The notes beneath the pieces were generated by a model. That model saw only the letters and a list, made by a program, of their open reading frames with translations, did no database searches and was not told the DNA's origin. Of a stretch of DNA of 64,000 nucleotides, positions 17,256 through 25,772 are shown piece after piece. Positions within the stretch are counted from its first letter, which is position 1, and every line of letters begins with the position of its first letter. Made by a program: the position numbers and the translations under genes. This stretch comes from Bacilli bacterium (GTDB lineage Bacteria; Bacillota_I; Bacilli_A; RF39; UBA660), in the NCBI GenBank assembly GCA_017525035.1, contig JAFXTH010000015.1, forward strand, positions 27,147 to 91,146. Direction: 5' to 3'.

Positions 17256-17798
17256 ATGAAAGTAATTGTTAATTATGATTTAATCAATTCTGTTAGAAAC
17301 GTTAATGAGCAGCTTACTCCTATGAAGGTTATTAGAAACAAAAAATGGAGATGGGTAAAAACATGGTATCCATTATATTTGGGTGTTGACTTTATGATTA
17401 ATGATCCTAAGCGAGTTCCAATAGACTTTTTGATTCAAGCTGCTACTTTAACAGTACTTGAATCAATTACTGCATATACTCTTGATGATCCATTCCAAAG
17501 AGTATCAGAACGAGATTTAAAAACTCTTGCATCTTTATTATGCAAGTTAAATATAGATACAAGTTATGATTTGTTAAAAGATTCTCAACCAAATGGTAGA
17601 AAGTATCAAGTAAGATTAAGCGAAAACAAAATACCTCAAATACTTGAGTCAAAATATATATTAGTACCAACATACACAGCTATGGGTGATATTAAAGATA
17701 CATCTTTGTTGCAAGAACATATTATTGGGTCAAATAGATATGTATTATCTTTAGGTAGCAAACAAAAAAAGTTAGTTCCTGCATATTCTCAAACTTAA
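17256..17798 (+). CDS. conserved-looking protein of unknown function
   Basis: A 180-residue soluble protein with no recognised family. It has a Trp-rich patch near residue 30 (NKKWRWVKTWYPLYLG) and no membrane segment. Start ATG 17256 follows AAGGAGAGG. It is monocistronic between two terminators, downstream of the TelA operon and upstream of a CbxX-type AAA ATPase. The region 75-110 is helical (DPFQRVSERDLKTLASLLCK). I can give no function. Confidence 0.65.
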   Translation: MKVIVNYDLINSVRNVNEQLTPMKVIRNKKWRWVKTWYPLYLGVDFMINDPKRVPIDFLIQAATLTVLESITAYTLDDPFQRVSERDLKTLASLLCKLNIDTSYDLLKDSQPNGRKYQVRLSENKIPQILESKYILVPTYTAMGDIKDTSLLQEHIIGSNRYVLSLGSKQKKLVPAYSQT

Positions 17799-17810
17799 TA
17801 AAATGTAAAT

Positions 17811-17840
17811 AAAAAGGATGAAAAATCATTCTTTTTTTTA
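17811..17840 (+). terminator. terminator before the AAA ATPase gene
   Basis: AAAAAGGATGA / TCATTCTTTTT stem containing a G-T pair, with an eight-T tail. Confidence 0.65.
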
Positions 17841-17846
17841 TATAAT
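17841..17846 (+). promoter_or_regulatory. -10 element fused to the terminator, for the AAA ATPase
   Basis: TATAAT begins at the base after the terminator tail and is 18 bases before the next ATG. No -35 is recognisable. Confidence 0.4.
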
Positions 17847-17864
17847 TATTATAGAGGTATTTAT

Positions 17865-19436
17865 ATGGATAATAATAGTTTTAGAACAATGTATGATGAT
17901 TTCTTTGGTTCTAGTTTATTAACTGATGAATCAAGTATGAAAAAGCTAGAAGAAGTTAGCGAAGAAATTAATATAGAAGATTTATTATTAGATGAAAAAT
18001 CAATAGAGTTATTGAAAAGAATTATTGTATATATGGATAACTATAATAATTCTAAAACAAGTAATTATATTAACTTTAATATATTATTTGCTTGCGATAA
18101 TAAAGAAACTATTGAAAAAGTAATAAATATATTAAAAAGAAAGTCAGGAAACTATATTAAAAATAGTAGTGCCACATCATTTTCATTTTATAACTTAGAT
18201 AAATCAACTGATGTTAGTGCATTATATAAAAATGGTATAGTATGTTTTAAAGATTTAAAAGCATTTGATTCACAAGAAGTTCAAGATAGAAACTTATTCT
18301 TACATAATTTAAAGAACAATATAAATAATAAGAATATTACTATCTTATGTGATAACGATCATGATATCGATTCATTCCTAACTTATGATAATGATTTGAA
18401 AAATACATATTTTACATTCAAACTTGTAGGTATTAAACCTGATGTTCAAGATGTATATAATGAAATTTTAGAAAAAGTAACACTTAGTGAAGAAAAACAA
18501 CTAGCGCTTCTTGATTATATTACTAATACGTATGTTAAAAGTTTAGATAATTATGTTACATATAGAGATAAACTTATTAATTATATTTCATTTAATGAAG
18601 ATGTTCCTAAACTTAACGAATCTAAGTCTAATGAAGAGATATTTGAAGAATTAAATGAATTAGTAGGACTTGATGATGTTAAGACTGCTTTAAAGGACTT
18701 AGTAAGTTTAATTACATTAAAACAGAAGACTGAAGGAACATTAAAGATTAAAGATATTAACTTGCATATGTTATTCTTGGGTAATCCAGGAACTGGTAAA
18801 ACAACTGTTGCAAGATTATTGTCTGGAATACTTTATAATTTAGGTTATATTAAAGAAAATAAATTAATAGAAGTATCTTCAAAAGATTTAGTAGCAGAGT
18901 ATGTTGGTCAAACTGCTCCAAAGACTAATGCAGCAATTGAAAGAGCTAAAGGTGGAATTTTATTTATTGATGAAGCTTATGCACTTGCTAGTGACAATAG
19001 TTCATATAACGATGAAGCAATAGCTACTTTAATTAAAGGTATGGAAGATTATCGTGATGATTTAGTAGTTATACTTGCTGGATACACTAAAGAGATGCAA
19101 GCATTTTTAAATTCTAATTCAGGAATTGTATCACGTATTGGTTATACACTAACATTTAAAGATTATACAGTTGATGAATTAATTGAAATCTTTAAATCAA
19201 TGGTTTATAAGGCAGGATTTAAGATTACTGATGGAGCACTTTTAAAGGCAAGACATATTATTGAAGATAATATTAATACTAAGAACTTTGGTAATGCAAG
19301 ATTTGTAAGAAATCTATACGAGAAGACAGTAGTTAAACATGCTACTAACACAAAAGAAAGAAAGAAGAAAGACTTATTAATTACTATTACTGAAGAAGAT
19401 ATAAATGCAGACAATTTAATAGCGCAAAAAGATTAA
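17865..19436 (+). CDS. CbxX/CfqX (SpoVK-like) AAA+ ATPase
   Basis: A 523-residue protein. Residues about 1-255 are an uncharacterised helical N-terminal region that itself ends in a linker. Residues about 260-515 are a CbxX/CfqX-type AAA+ domain: ELVGLDDVK entry motif, Walker A GNPGTGKTT at 306-314, pore-like AEYVGQTAPKT, Walker B with D369-E370 in ILFIDEAYAL, and the VSRIGYTLTF sensor/arginine-finger region. The domain is closest in pattern to SpoVK of spore formers and rubisco-activase-like ATPases, which remodel protein targets. The target here is unknown. It is flanked by terminators, so it is expressed alone. Confidence 0.86.
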   Translation: MDNNSFRTMYDDFFGSSLLTDESSMKKLEEVSEEINIEDLLLDEKSIELLKRIIVYMDNYNNSKTSNYINFNILFACDNKETIEKVINILKRKSGNYIKNSSATSFSFYNLDKSTDVSALYKNGIVCFKDLKAFDSQEVQDRNLFLHNLKNNINNKNITILCDNDHDIDSFLTYDNDLKNTYFTFKLVGIKPDVQDVYNEILEKVTLSEEKQLALLDYITNTYVKSLDNYVTYRDKLINYISFNEDVPKLNESKSNEEIFEELNELVGLDDVKTALKDLVSLITLKQKTEGTLKIKDINLHMLFLGNPGTGKTTVARLLSGILYNLGYIKENKLIEVSSKDLVAEYVGQTAPKTNAAIERAKGGILFIDEAYALASDNSSYNDEAIATLIKGMEDYRDDLVVILAGYTKEMQAFLNSNSGIVSRIGYTLTFKDYTVDELIEIFKSMVYKAGFKITDGALLKARHIIEDNINTKNFGNARFVRNLYEKTVVKHATNTKERKKKDLLITITEEDINADNLIAQKD

Positions 19437-19461
19437 GCATCTATTACCGAATAGGTGCTTT
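19434..19461 (+). terminator. terminator after the AAA ATPase gene
   Basis: Eleven-pair stem AAGCATCTATT / AATAGGTGCTT (one T-G pair), loop ACCG, TTT tail. Confidence 0.75.
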
Positions 19462-19464
19462 TAC

Positions 19465-19493
19465 TTGACTATTTTTGGTGTTAGTATTATAGT
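19465..19493 (+). promoter_or_regulatory. promoter of the DUF4143 ATPase-gpmI operon
   Basis: TTGACT (19465-19470), 17-base spacer, TATAGT (19488-19493). Confidence 0.65.
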
Positions 19494-19526
19494 TATATTA
19501 TAAAAAATGGTACGGGAGGTCATTTT

Positions 19527-20801
19527 ATGGAGCGTAAAGTAGTAAAATTCTTAAAACACTGGCAAGAGGATGAAAACAGAAAACCACTAGTAGTATATGG
19601 TAGTAAGCAAGTAGGTAAGACTTATACCGTATTAAAGTTTGGAGAAGAAAACTATACTAATGTTGTTTATATCGATGCTGATAATAATAAAGTATTAAAA
19701 GAAGGATTAAAAAAGCAAAATACTATTGATGGTATAATTGCCAAATTAAGTGAAATAACTAAAGAAGAAATTAAAAAGAATGAAACTTTAGTAGTTATTG
19801 ATAATTTAAATGATGTTGATATTGTTAATACTATCAAAACAATTGGTAAGTTTAAAAATGAATATCATGTTATTTTAATTACATCTTTACGTGATAATTT
19901 AAATAAGTTTAAAGGTACTGAACTTCAATTTAAATCTATGCTTCCAATGGATTTTGAAGAATATCTAGTTGCAGTAGGAAAAGGTGAGTTAGTTGATTTT
20001 ATTAAGAACTCATTTAAAAATAGTACTAAAATGCCATTCCATAAAGTTGCTATGGAATATTACAATTCATATATCTTAACTGGTGGAATGCCTGAAGCAG
20101 TTGAGCTTTCATTAAGAGATAATAATAAAATACTTCAAAATTCAGTATTTGATAAAATAATTGATACTTATAAAAAAGAAATTTCATTACAAGATAATTT
20201 AATAGATATATCAAGAAGTATAGAGGTTTATGACAGTATCTCATCTCAATTAATGAAATCAAATAAGAAGTTCCAATATGGTCTTATTAAAGATGGTGGA
20301 AGAAGTAAAGAGTATGAGAATTCTTTAACATTCCTTCACAACAATGGGTTGATTTACAAATGCTATAGACTTGATGAGATTAAGTCTCCAATAAGTAATT
20401 ACAAAGATAAAGATAGTTTCAAAGTATATATGAATGATACTGGTCTATTGTATAAAAAACTAAAGATCAATGAAGCTATATTTAATAGTGATGATAAAGT
20501 TAAACAAGTACTATATGAGAATAGTGTTGCTATATCGCTAATAAGTGCTGGATATAGTATTTACTATTATCAATCAGATGGTAAAGCATTTGTAGACTTT
20601 GTAATTCAAACAAGAGGTGGTAATATAGTACCTATTGAACTTGTACCATTCAATAAAACAAAATCTAAAGCTTTAGCAGTTTATGTTAATAAATATAAAC
20701 CAAGTGAAGCTATTAGAATTACACAAGACAATTTCTGCATGAAAAAAGGTGTTAGATATATTCCTTTATATGCAACATTTTGTTTAAGCGAATTAGTTTA
20801 G
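19527..20801 (+). CDS. AAA_14/DUF4143-type ATPase
   Basis: A 424-residue member of the widespread 'ATP-binding protein, DUF4143' group. The Walker A motif is YGSKQVGKT at residues 24-32, near the N-terminus, with VVIDNLNDVD as the Walker B-like strand (the usual DEIQ is replaced). DFEEYLVAVGK and TGGMPEAVEL are typical family segments. The C-terminal DUF4143 part is a restriction-nuclease-like fold (ENSVAISLISAGYSIYYYQS ... VDFVIQ) with unknown targets. Start ATG 19527 follows GGGAGG. It ends eight bases before the gpmI start, so the two share a transcript. Confidence 0.82.
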   Translation: MERKVVKFLKHWQEDENRKPLVVYGSKQVGKTYTVLKFGEENYTNVVYIDADNNKVLKEGLKKQNTIDGIIAKLSEITKEEIKKNETLVVIDNLNDVDIVNTIKTIGKFKNEYHVILITSLRDNLNKFKGTELQFKSMLPMDFEEYLVAVGKGELVDFIKNSFKNSTKMPFHKVAMEYYNSYILTGGMPEAVELSLRDNNKILQNSVFDKIIDTYKKEISLQDNLIDISRSIEVYDSISSQLMKSNKKFQYGLIKDGGRSKEYENSLTFLHNNGLIYKCYRLDEIKSPISNYKDKDSFKVYMNDTGLLYKKLKINEAIFNSDDKVKQVLYENSVAISLISAGYSIYYYQSDGKAFVDFVIQTRGGNIVPIELVPFNKTKSKALAVYVNKYKPSEAIRITQDNFCMKKGVRYIPLYATFCLSELV

Positions 20802-20809
20802 GAGGAATT

Positions 20810-22327
20810 ATGAAAAAATTAGTATTATGTATTTTAGATGGTTGTGGAATAAGAGAAAATCCGGATGGTAATGCATTTAAAAATGCTAATAAACCTACAT
20901 TTGATATGTTAATGTCTAAATATCCACATTCAATCTTACAAGCAAGTGGTAAAGCAGTTGGACTTCCAGAAGGACAAATGGGAACTAGTGAAGTAGGGCA
21001 CATGAATCTTGGAAGTGGAAGAGTTGCTCTTCAGCCACTACAAGCAATAACTGCATCAATAGAAGATGGATCATTAAAAGAAAATAAAGAAATATTAGAA
21101 GTATTAGAGCATGTTAAGAATAATAATTCTAACTTACATATAACAGGATTATTATCTGATGGTGGAGTACATTCACATATAGACCATTTATTAGCAATTC
21201 TAGAATTGTGTAAAGAAAAGGGAGTTAATAATGTCTATATAGATGCTTTCTTAGATGGAAGAGATACATATGAGAAAAGTGCTCTTACTTATTTAGATAA
21301 ACTAAATGATAAGATTAATGAATTAGGAATAGGTACTATTTCTACAATATCAGGTAGATATTATGGAATGGATAGAGATGATAACTATGATAGATTAAAA
21401 CTATCATATGATGCTATTGTTTATGGAGAAGGACCGGTTTATAATTCATACAAAGATTTAATTGAAGATAATTATTCTAAAGGAGTATATGATGAGTTTG
21501 TTATTCCAGGAATAATTAATAAATGTCCTTTATCTGATAATGATGCTATTATGACATTTAACTTTAGAAAAGATAGATTAAGAGAATTATATACATGTTT
21601 TACTAATGTATCTTTTGTTAAAGATAAAGCATTAGAAAAAGGATTACGATTAAAAGAGTTTAATAATTTAAAAGTATTAACAATGTTCCCTGTAGTTGAA
21701 TCAGTTAAAGCACCACATGCATTTAATGATTTAGATATGAAGAATATTCTTGTTGATTATCTACATGATAATAATATTAGTCAATTAAGAATCGCTGAAA
21801 CAGAGAAATTTGCACATGTTACTTTCTTCTTTGATGGAGGAAGAGAAGTAGAATATCCTGAGATGAAAAAAATATTAATACCATCTCCTAAAGTTGCAAC
21901 ATATGATTTACAACCAGAAATGAGTGCATATATAGTTACTGATAAGTTCTTAGAAGAAGTAGGAAATTTTGATGTTACCATTATGAATCTTGCAAATGGT
22001 GATATGGTAGGACATACAGGAAATTATGACGCTGCTAAAGAAGCCGTTGAAGATATGGATAAATGCTTAGATAAAATCTATAACAAAGTTGTTAAAGAGC
22101 TAGATGGAACATTGATCATAATTGCCGATCATGGTAACTGCGATATGATGTGGGATGAAAACCATAATCCGGTAACAAGCCATACTACTTTCCCAGTTCC
22201 TTGCATAGTTACAAAAGAAGGAATTGAACTTAAGGATGGTAAGCTTGCTGATATAGCACCAACAATGCTTCACATTATGGGACTTCCAATTCCTGAAGAA
22301 ATGACTGGTGAATGTTTAATCAAATAA
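20810..22327 (+). CDS. gpmI: 2,3-bisphosphoglycerate-independent phosphoglycerate mutase
   Basis: A 505-residue, Mn-dependent alkaline-phosphatase-fold enzyme converting 3-phosphoglycerate to 2-phosphoglycerate. The phospho-acceptor is Ser60 in GQMGTSEVGHMNLGSGR. The metal and substrate motifs DGRDT, GDMVGHTGN and ADHGNCD are intact. The N-terminal motif reads LDGCGIRE where DGWG is usual. ATG 20810 was chosen because TTAGGAGG precedes it; an upstream in-frame start at 20780 would run into the previous gene. A bidirectional terminator follows. Confidence 0.96.
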   Translation: MKKLVLCILDGCGIRENPDGNAFKNANKPTFDMLMSKYPHSILQASGKAVGLPEGQMGTSEVGHMNLGSGRVALQPLQAITASIEDGSLKENKEILEVLEHVKNNNSNLHITGLLSDGGVHSHIDHLLAILELCKEKGVNNVYIDAFLDGRDTYEKSALTYLDKLNDKINELGIGTISTISGRYYGMDRDDNYDRLKLSYDAIVYGEGPVYNSYKDLIEDNYSKGVYDEFVIPGIINKCPLSDNDAIMTFNFRKDRLRELYTCFTNVSFVKDKALEKGLRLKEFNNLKVLTMFPVVESVKAPHAFNDLDMKNILVDYLHDNNISQLRIAETEKFAHVTFFFDGGREVEYPEMKKILIPSPKVATYDLQPEMSAYIVTDKFLEEVGNFDVTIMNLANGDMVGHTGNYDAAKEAVEDMDKCLDKIYNKVVKELDGTLIIIADHGNCDMMWDENHNPVTSHTTFPVPCIVTKEGIELKDGKLADIAPTMLHIMGLPIPEEMTGECLIK

Positions 22328-22353
22328 AAAATACTGCATAAGCAGTATTTTTT
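22326..22353. terminator. bidirectional terminator between gpmI and the minus-strand pair
   Basis: Twelve-pair stem AAAAAATACTGC / GCAGTATTTTTT with loop ATAA. It serves convergent genes. Confidence 0.85.
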
Positions 22354-22560
22354 TTATCCAAGTAAACCTTTAATTGAACTACCAATGTTATCAATATTTA
22401 TTTTTGCTTTAACAGCATCAATAATGCTATTGATTTGATCATCTGGTAAGTCTACACCAATTATACCTTCAACAACTTTAACTGGATTCTTTTGAAAGTT
22501 TGCAAGCATAGTTGGATCACTTTGGACTTTTTTGACAATTTCGTCAACTTTTTCTTTCAT
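22354..22560 (-). CDS. small helical protein of unknown function
   Basis: A 68-residue protein beginning MKEKVDEIVKKVQSDPTML. The middle (FQKNPVKVVEGIIGVDLPDD) has the amphipathic helix-loop style seen in nitrile-hydratase/Nif11-type leader domains and in small Firmicutes proteins. It ends SSIKGLLG. I do not recognise a defined family, and no cleavage-and-modification genes are nearby to support a peptide precursor. The start is ATG 22560 with AAAGGAG upstream on the minus strand, placed directly after the larger unknown gene, so the two are probably co-transcribed. Confidence 0.68.
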   Translation of the reverse strand: MKEKVDEIVKKVQSDPTMLANFQKNPVKVVEGIIGVDLPDDQINSIIDAVKAKINIDNIGSSIKGLLG

Positions 22561-22571
22561 GTTTATCTCCT

Positions 22572-23459
22572 TTAAATATATGGTGTTGGATTTTCAATAT
22601 CACCTACAGGCGCATAAGCAGGTACTTCTTGTTGTTGTTCTTGTGATAAAGATTCCCAATAATTATCTTGTATATCTTTTGGCACAGCATCATAATCTTC
22701 ACCATTTTTTTCTTGTGTTAATCTTGAAATTGTATCTTTAACTTCATTAATTTTTCCTTCAAGCTGACTTTTTGTTTCAGGATCTGTTGTAGATTGTGCT
22801 GCTGCTTCAAGTTCTTTTAATGTTGCGTTTAATTCATCTATTTGTTTTCCAACAGTTTCCAAGCGCTCATTATCTTCTTTTTCAATTTCTACATTTTCAT
22901 TAGGTGCTTTTGGATAATCTTTTACTGTGTCGATGTCTATAATCCTAACAGGTTCTTCAGTATCTAGTGGTTGGGCTTTTGTTGGATCAAATGTTGCATC
23001 TATTGCATCTCTTATCTTTCTAATTGTTTCTTTATTAATTGGAGTTTGTTGTGGTGTATAGCTAACAGACTCTTGAGGTACTGGTTGAGGTTCTTGCTTA
23101 GTTTCAGGTTTCCAAGTTTTTCTTCCTGCTAGAATCTCAGCTTGCTCTTTACCGCCATCAATTAAAAACTGTTTACCATACTGTTCTGTCACTGATGCAA
23201 CAAAAGATAAAAGTCTTGCTGCAATATCTTCATGTTTACTATAAGTCTTACGTAATTCTAGAAAAGCTCTTTTTACTGCTTCTGCCTTAGGACTAGTTTC
23301 TGGTTCTTTTGCAGCCAAAGCAGCTAGATTATCTTTAAACTCTTCAACAGTCATTGGTGCTGCTGGTTGATTCATTTTCTTTTCTTCAACGTATTCTTCA
23401 ATTGCCTTTCTTAAGTTTTCTACAAGTTCTAGTTGAGTTGGCATATTATTATCTGGCAT
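22572..23459 (-). CDS. unknown protein with Pro/Gln-rich linker and coiled coil
   Basis: A 295-residue protein, cytoplasmic by appearance (no signal or membrane segment). Residues about 1-110 are helical. About 115-145 is a Pro/Gln-rich linker (ETKQEPQPVPQESV). Residues 200-250 are a predicted coiled coil (RLETVGKQIDELNATLKELE). The C-terminal tail is Gln/Glu-rich (SLSQEQQQEVP) and ends in ENPTPYI. No family recognised. Start ATG 23459 has a strong TAGGAGGT. It is followed within 12 bases by the 68-residue gene. The composition suggests a scaffold or partner protein rather than an enzyme. Confidence 0.68.
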   Translation of the reverse strand: MPDNNMPTQLELVENLRKAIEEYVEEKKMNQPAAPMTVEEFKDNLAALAAKEPETSPKAEAVKRAFLELRKTYSKHEDIAARLLSFVASVTEQYGKQFLIDGGKEQAEILAGRKTWKPETKQEPQPVPQESVSYTPQQTPINKETIRKIRDAIDATFDPTKAQPLDTEEPVRIIDIDTVKDYPKAPNENVEIEKEDNERLETVGKQIDELNATLKELEAAAQSTTDPETKSQLEGKINEVKDTISRLTQEKNGEDYDAVPKDIQDNYWESLSQEQQQEVPAYAPVGDIENPTPYI

Positions 23460-23549
23460 ATTGATACCTCCTATATTCTACCTATATGATAACATATTTT
23501 TTAATATTGTTAAATACCGTAAAAAACATAATATTTATTATGTTCGATA

Positions 23550-23578
23550 TTGTATATATCGAATATTTGTTCTATAAT
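23550..23578 (+). promoter_or_regulatory. promoter of the Y-family polymerase gene
   Basis: TTGTAT (23550-23555), 17-base spacer, TATAAT (23573-23578), 17 bases before the ATG. The spacer is filled by a LexA-like box. Confidence 0.55.
23560..23573. promoter_or_regulatory. LexA-like SOS box
   Basis: CGAAT-ATTT-GTTCT matches the Gram-positive CGAAC-N4-GTTCG box at eight of ten fixed positions and ends at the first base of the -10. A second, perfect inverted repeat (TTCGATAT-N5-ATATCGAA, 23543-23563) overlaps it. Confidence 0.55.
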
Positions 23579-23594
23579 TAAGTTGGGTGGTATT

Positions 23595-24785
23595 ATGGAA
23601 AGAGTAATTTTTCATATTGATGTTAACAATGCTTTTTTATCATGGACTGCGGTTAAACTTTTGAAAAATGGTTATAAAATAGATATTAGAACTATTCCGT
23701 CAGTTATCGGTGGAGATGAAGAGAAAAGACATGGCATTGTACTTGCTAAAAGCCCTGTAGCCAAAAAATATGGTGTAGTAACTGCAGAAACTTTATACCA
23801 AGCAAGAAAGAAGTGCCCTGGATTAAAAGTATATCCACCTGATTATAATTATTATGTAGAAATGTCTAAGAAGATGTTTGAATATATCTCACAATATAGC
23901 CCTGATGTGGAAAAGTTTTCAATTGATGAATGTTTTGTAGACATGAGTGGTACACATTATTTATATGGTAACTTAGTTGATCTTGCCTACAAGATTAAAG
24001 ATGAGATACACGAAAAATTTGGATTTACTGTTAATATTGGAATAGGTAATAATAAATTATGCGCTAAAATGGCTAGTGATTTTGAAAAGCCTGATAAAGT
24101 ACACACTTTGTTTAATAATGAAATAGAAGAAAAAATGTGGCCTCTTCCAATAAATGATTTGTTATTTGTCGGTAGAAAAACAAGTGAAAAAATAGAAAAG
24201 ATGGGATTTCACACAATTGGTGATGTTGCACGTGCTAATCCTCAAATATTTATTAAAGCATTCAAATCTTACGGTGTTGAAATATGGAATAGAGCTAATG
24301 GCATAGATGATTCTATAGTAGATTCTTCAACACGTGAAAATAAAAGCATAAGTGTATCATGGACTCTTGAAAAAGATAGTGATGATATAGATACAATAAA
24401 AAAAGTATTACTTAAGCAAACTGATGAAGTAGGAAGAAGCCTAAGAAGGCAAAAGATGTATGCTACAGTTGTAGCAGTTACATTTAAAACATACGACTTT
24501 GTTTCGTTTTCTAAGCAGTGTAGTTTATCTAATCCAATTAAATCTAATGATGAAATTTATGCTGCAGTACTAGATATACTGTATAAGGCATGGAATTTTG
24601 AGAAGATTAGGAATATAGGTATTAGATTATCTAATTTAACTAAAAACAAAATTGTTCAAAGCGATATCTTTGGTGCAGACAATAAAAGTGAAGAAAAAGA
24701 AAAAGTGCAAACAGCACTTGATAAAATAAAAGATAAGTATGGAACAGATATTATAAATCCTGCGTCTTTATTAGAGAAGAAATAA
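23595..24785 (+). CDS. Y-family translesion DNA polymerase (DinB/UmuC type)
   Basis: A 396-residue error-prone polymerase. Catalytic acids are Asp9 (FHIDVNNAF) and the Asp-Glu of FSIDECFVD. Phe14 sits where the steric-gate aromatic of Dpo4/DinB lies. The helix-hairpin-helix region is near FVGRKTSEKIEKMG. A beta-clamp-binding motif QSDIF is at 355-359. The HIDVNNAFLSW start differs from the usual HxDMDxFxA but keeps the essential residues. ATG 23595 (GGGTGGT upstream) is preferred over an upstream TTG at 23550, which lies in the promoter. The promoter carries an SOS-type box, so DNA-damage induction is likely. Confidence 0.88.
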   Translation: MERVIFHIDVNNAFLSWTAVKLLKNGYKIDIRTIPSVIGGDEEKRHGIVLAKSPVAKKYGVVTAETLYQARKKCPGLKVYPPDYNYYVEMSKKMFEYISQYSPDVEKFSIDECFVDMSGTHYLYGNLVDLAYKIKDEIHEKFGFTVNIGIGNNKLCAKMASDFEKPDKVHTLFNNEIEEKMWPLPINDLLFVGRKTSEKIEKMGFHTIGDVARANPQIFIKAFKSYGVEIWNRANGIDDSIVDSSTRENKSISVSWTLEKDSDDIDTIKKVLLKQTDEVGRSLRRQKMYATVVAVTFKTYDFVSFSKQCSLSNPIKSNDEIYAAVLDILYKAWNFEKIRNIGIRLSNLTKNKIVQSDIFGADNKSEEKEKVQTALDKIKDKYGTDIINPASLLEKK

Positions 24786-24812
24786 ATGTTATAATATAAA
24801 ATAGGTGATCGT

Positions 24813-25742
24813 ATGAATATTACACAAGAAAACATTAATCCATTTTTAAATAAATATATAAGTTTAATAGATTCAATTTGTGAAGAATATCATTATGAAG
24901 CTAATATTAAACATTTATTATATTTGATAGTGCCTGCTTTTATTGTTAAGTATGGTCCTAGTAATGAACATGCAATACTTGACTGTTTTAAGAAAGTTAA
25001 GATATATATTAGTGGCAAAACAGATAAAATAGTTACTGCATCGTTTAATAGAACGTTAAACAAAAACGCAAATGGTTATTATACAGAAAAATATGTTTCT
25101 ATTAATAATTATTCTAATTCAAGCTTACCAGCATTAATTGATAATATTGTTCATGAGTTTAATCATGCGATTAATTCGTTAAATAATGAAATTAGTTATG
25201 ATGATAAAGTTGTTAAGGTAAGAACAGGGCTAAGTACACTTAATTATGATAGAGCAACACTTAGATTTATTGGAAAGAGCAAAGAAATATCACTTGAGGA
25301 AGTGCTTAACACAACCCAGACTGAAGAGATAATAGATATCATTAATTCATTTGGAAAGTATAGTATAGATAATATGGAATTTTCTAATATGCTATATGCT
25401 TTAAAAAATGAAATTAAAGGTAATAATTACGTATCTGATGCTTATAACTATCAAAAATATGTGTGTGATGAATTAATAAAGAATAAAACTTTTACTCCTA
25501 CAATTAATAATTTGAGATTAAAGGGATTTATTGAAGATATTCCTAACTTATTTGATAATGTTATAGGAAGAGAGGGTAGTTATAAACGTCTTAATGAATT
25601 ATTAGATGAAGTTCATATTTTAGTACTTAAATACACTAAAGCTAAATTCTTTAAAGATAGACTATTAAATAAAATAAGATCAAAATCAAATGATGTTATT
25701 GCACTCATAAAAGAATACGATAGTAAATGTATATTTAAATAA
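24813..25742 (+). CDS. HEFNH-motif metallopeptidase-like protein
   Basis: A 309-residue protein with no signal peptide. VHEFNH at 113-118 gives the zincin pattern H114-E115-x-x-H118. LEEVLNTTQTEEI at 161-173 could provide the third zinc ligand in a gluzincin arrangement. The N-terminal 110 residues are mixed alpha/beta and the C-terminus is helical. Catalysis is inferred from these motifs only; no family name can be given. It follows the Y-family polymerase by 27 bases behind AGGTGATC and may share its SOS-type promoter. A bidirectional terminator follows. Confidence 0.68.
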   Translation: MNITQENINPFLNKYISLIDSICEEYHYEANIKHLLYLIVPAFIVKYGPSNEHAILDCFKKVKIYISGKTDKIVTASFNRTLNKNANGYYTEKYVSINNYSNSSLPALIDNIVHEFNHAINSLNNEISYDDKVVKVRTGLSTLNYDRATLRFIGKSKEISLEEVLNTTQTEEIIDIINSFGKYSIDNMEFSNMLYALKNEIKGNNYVSDAYNYQKYVCDELIKNKTFTPTINNLRLKGFIEDIPNLFDNVIGREGSYKRLNELLDEVHILVLKYTKAKFFKDRLLNKIRSKSNDVIALIKEYDSKCIFK

Positions 25743-25745
25743 AAA

Positions 25746-25772
25746 ATCTACACAAATGTGTAGATCTTTTTT
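25746..25772. terminator. bidirectional terminator
   Basis: ATCTACAC / GTGTAGAT stem with loop AAAT, A-run before and T-run after, between convergent genes. Confidence 0.8.

Noticed and set aside
23543..23563. Inverted repeat TTCGATAT-N5-ATATCGAA as part of an integration site or transposon end
   Set aside because: No integrase or transposase nearby and no direct repeats flank it. Its position in a promoter fits an operator better.
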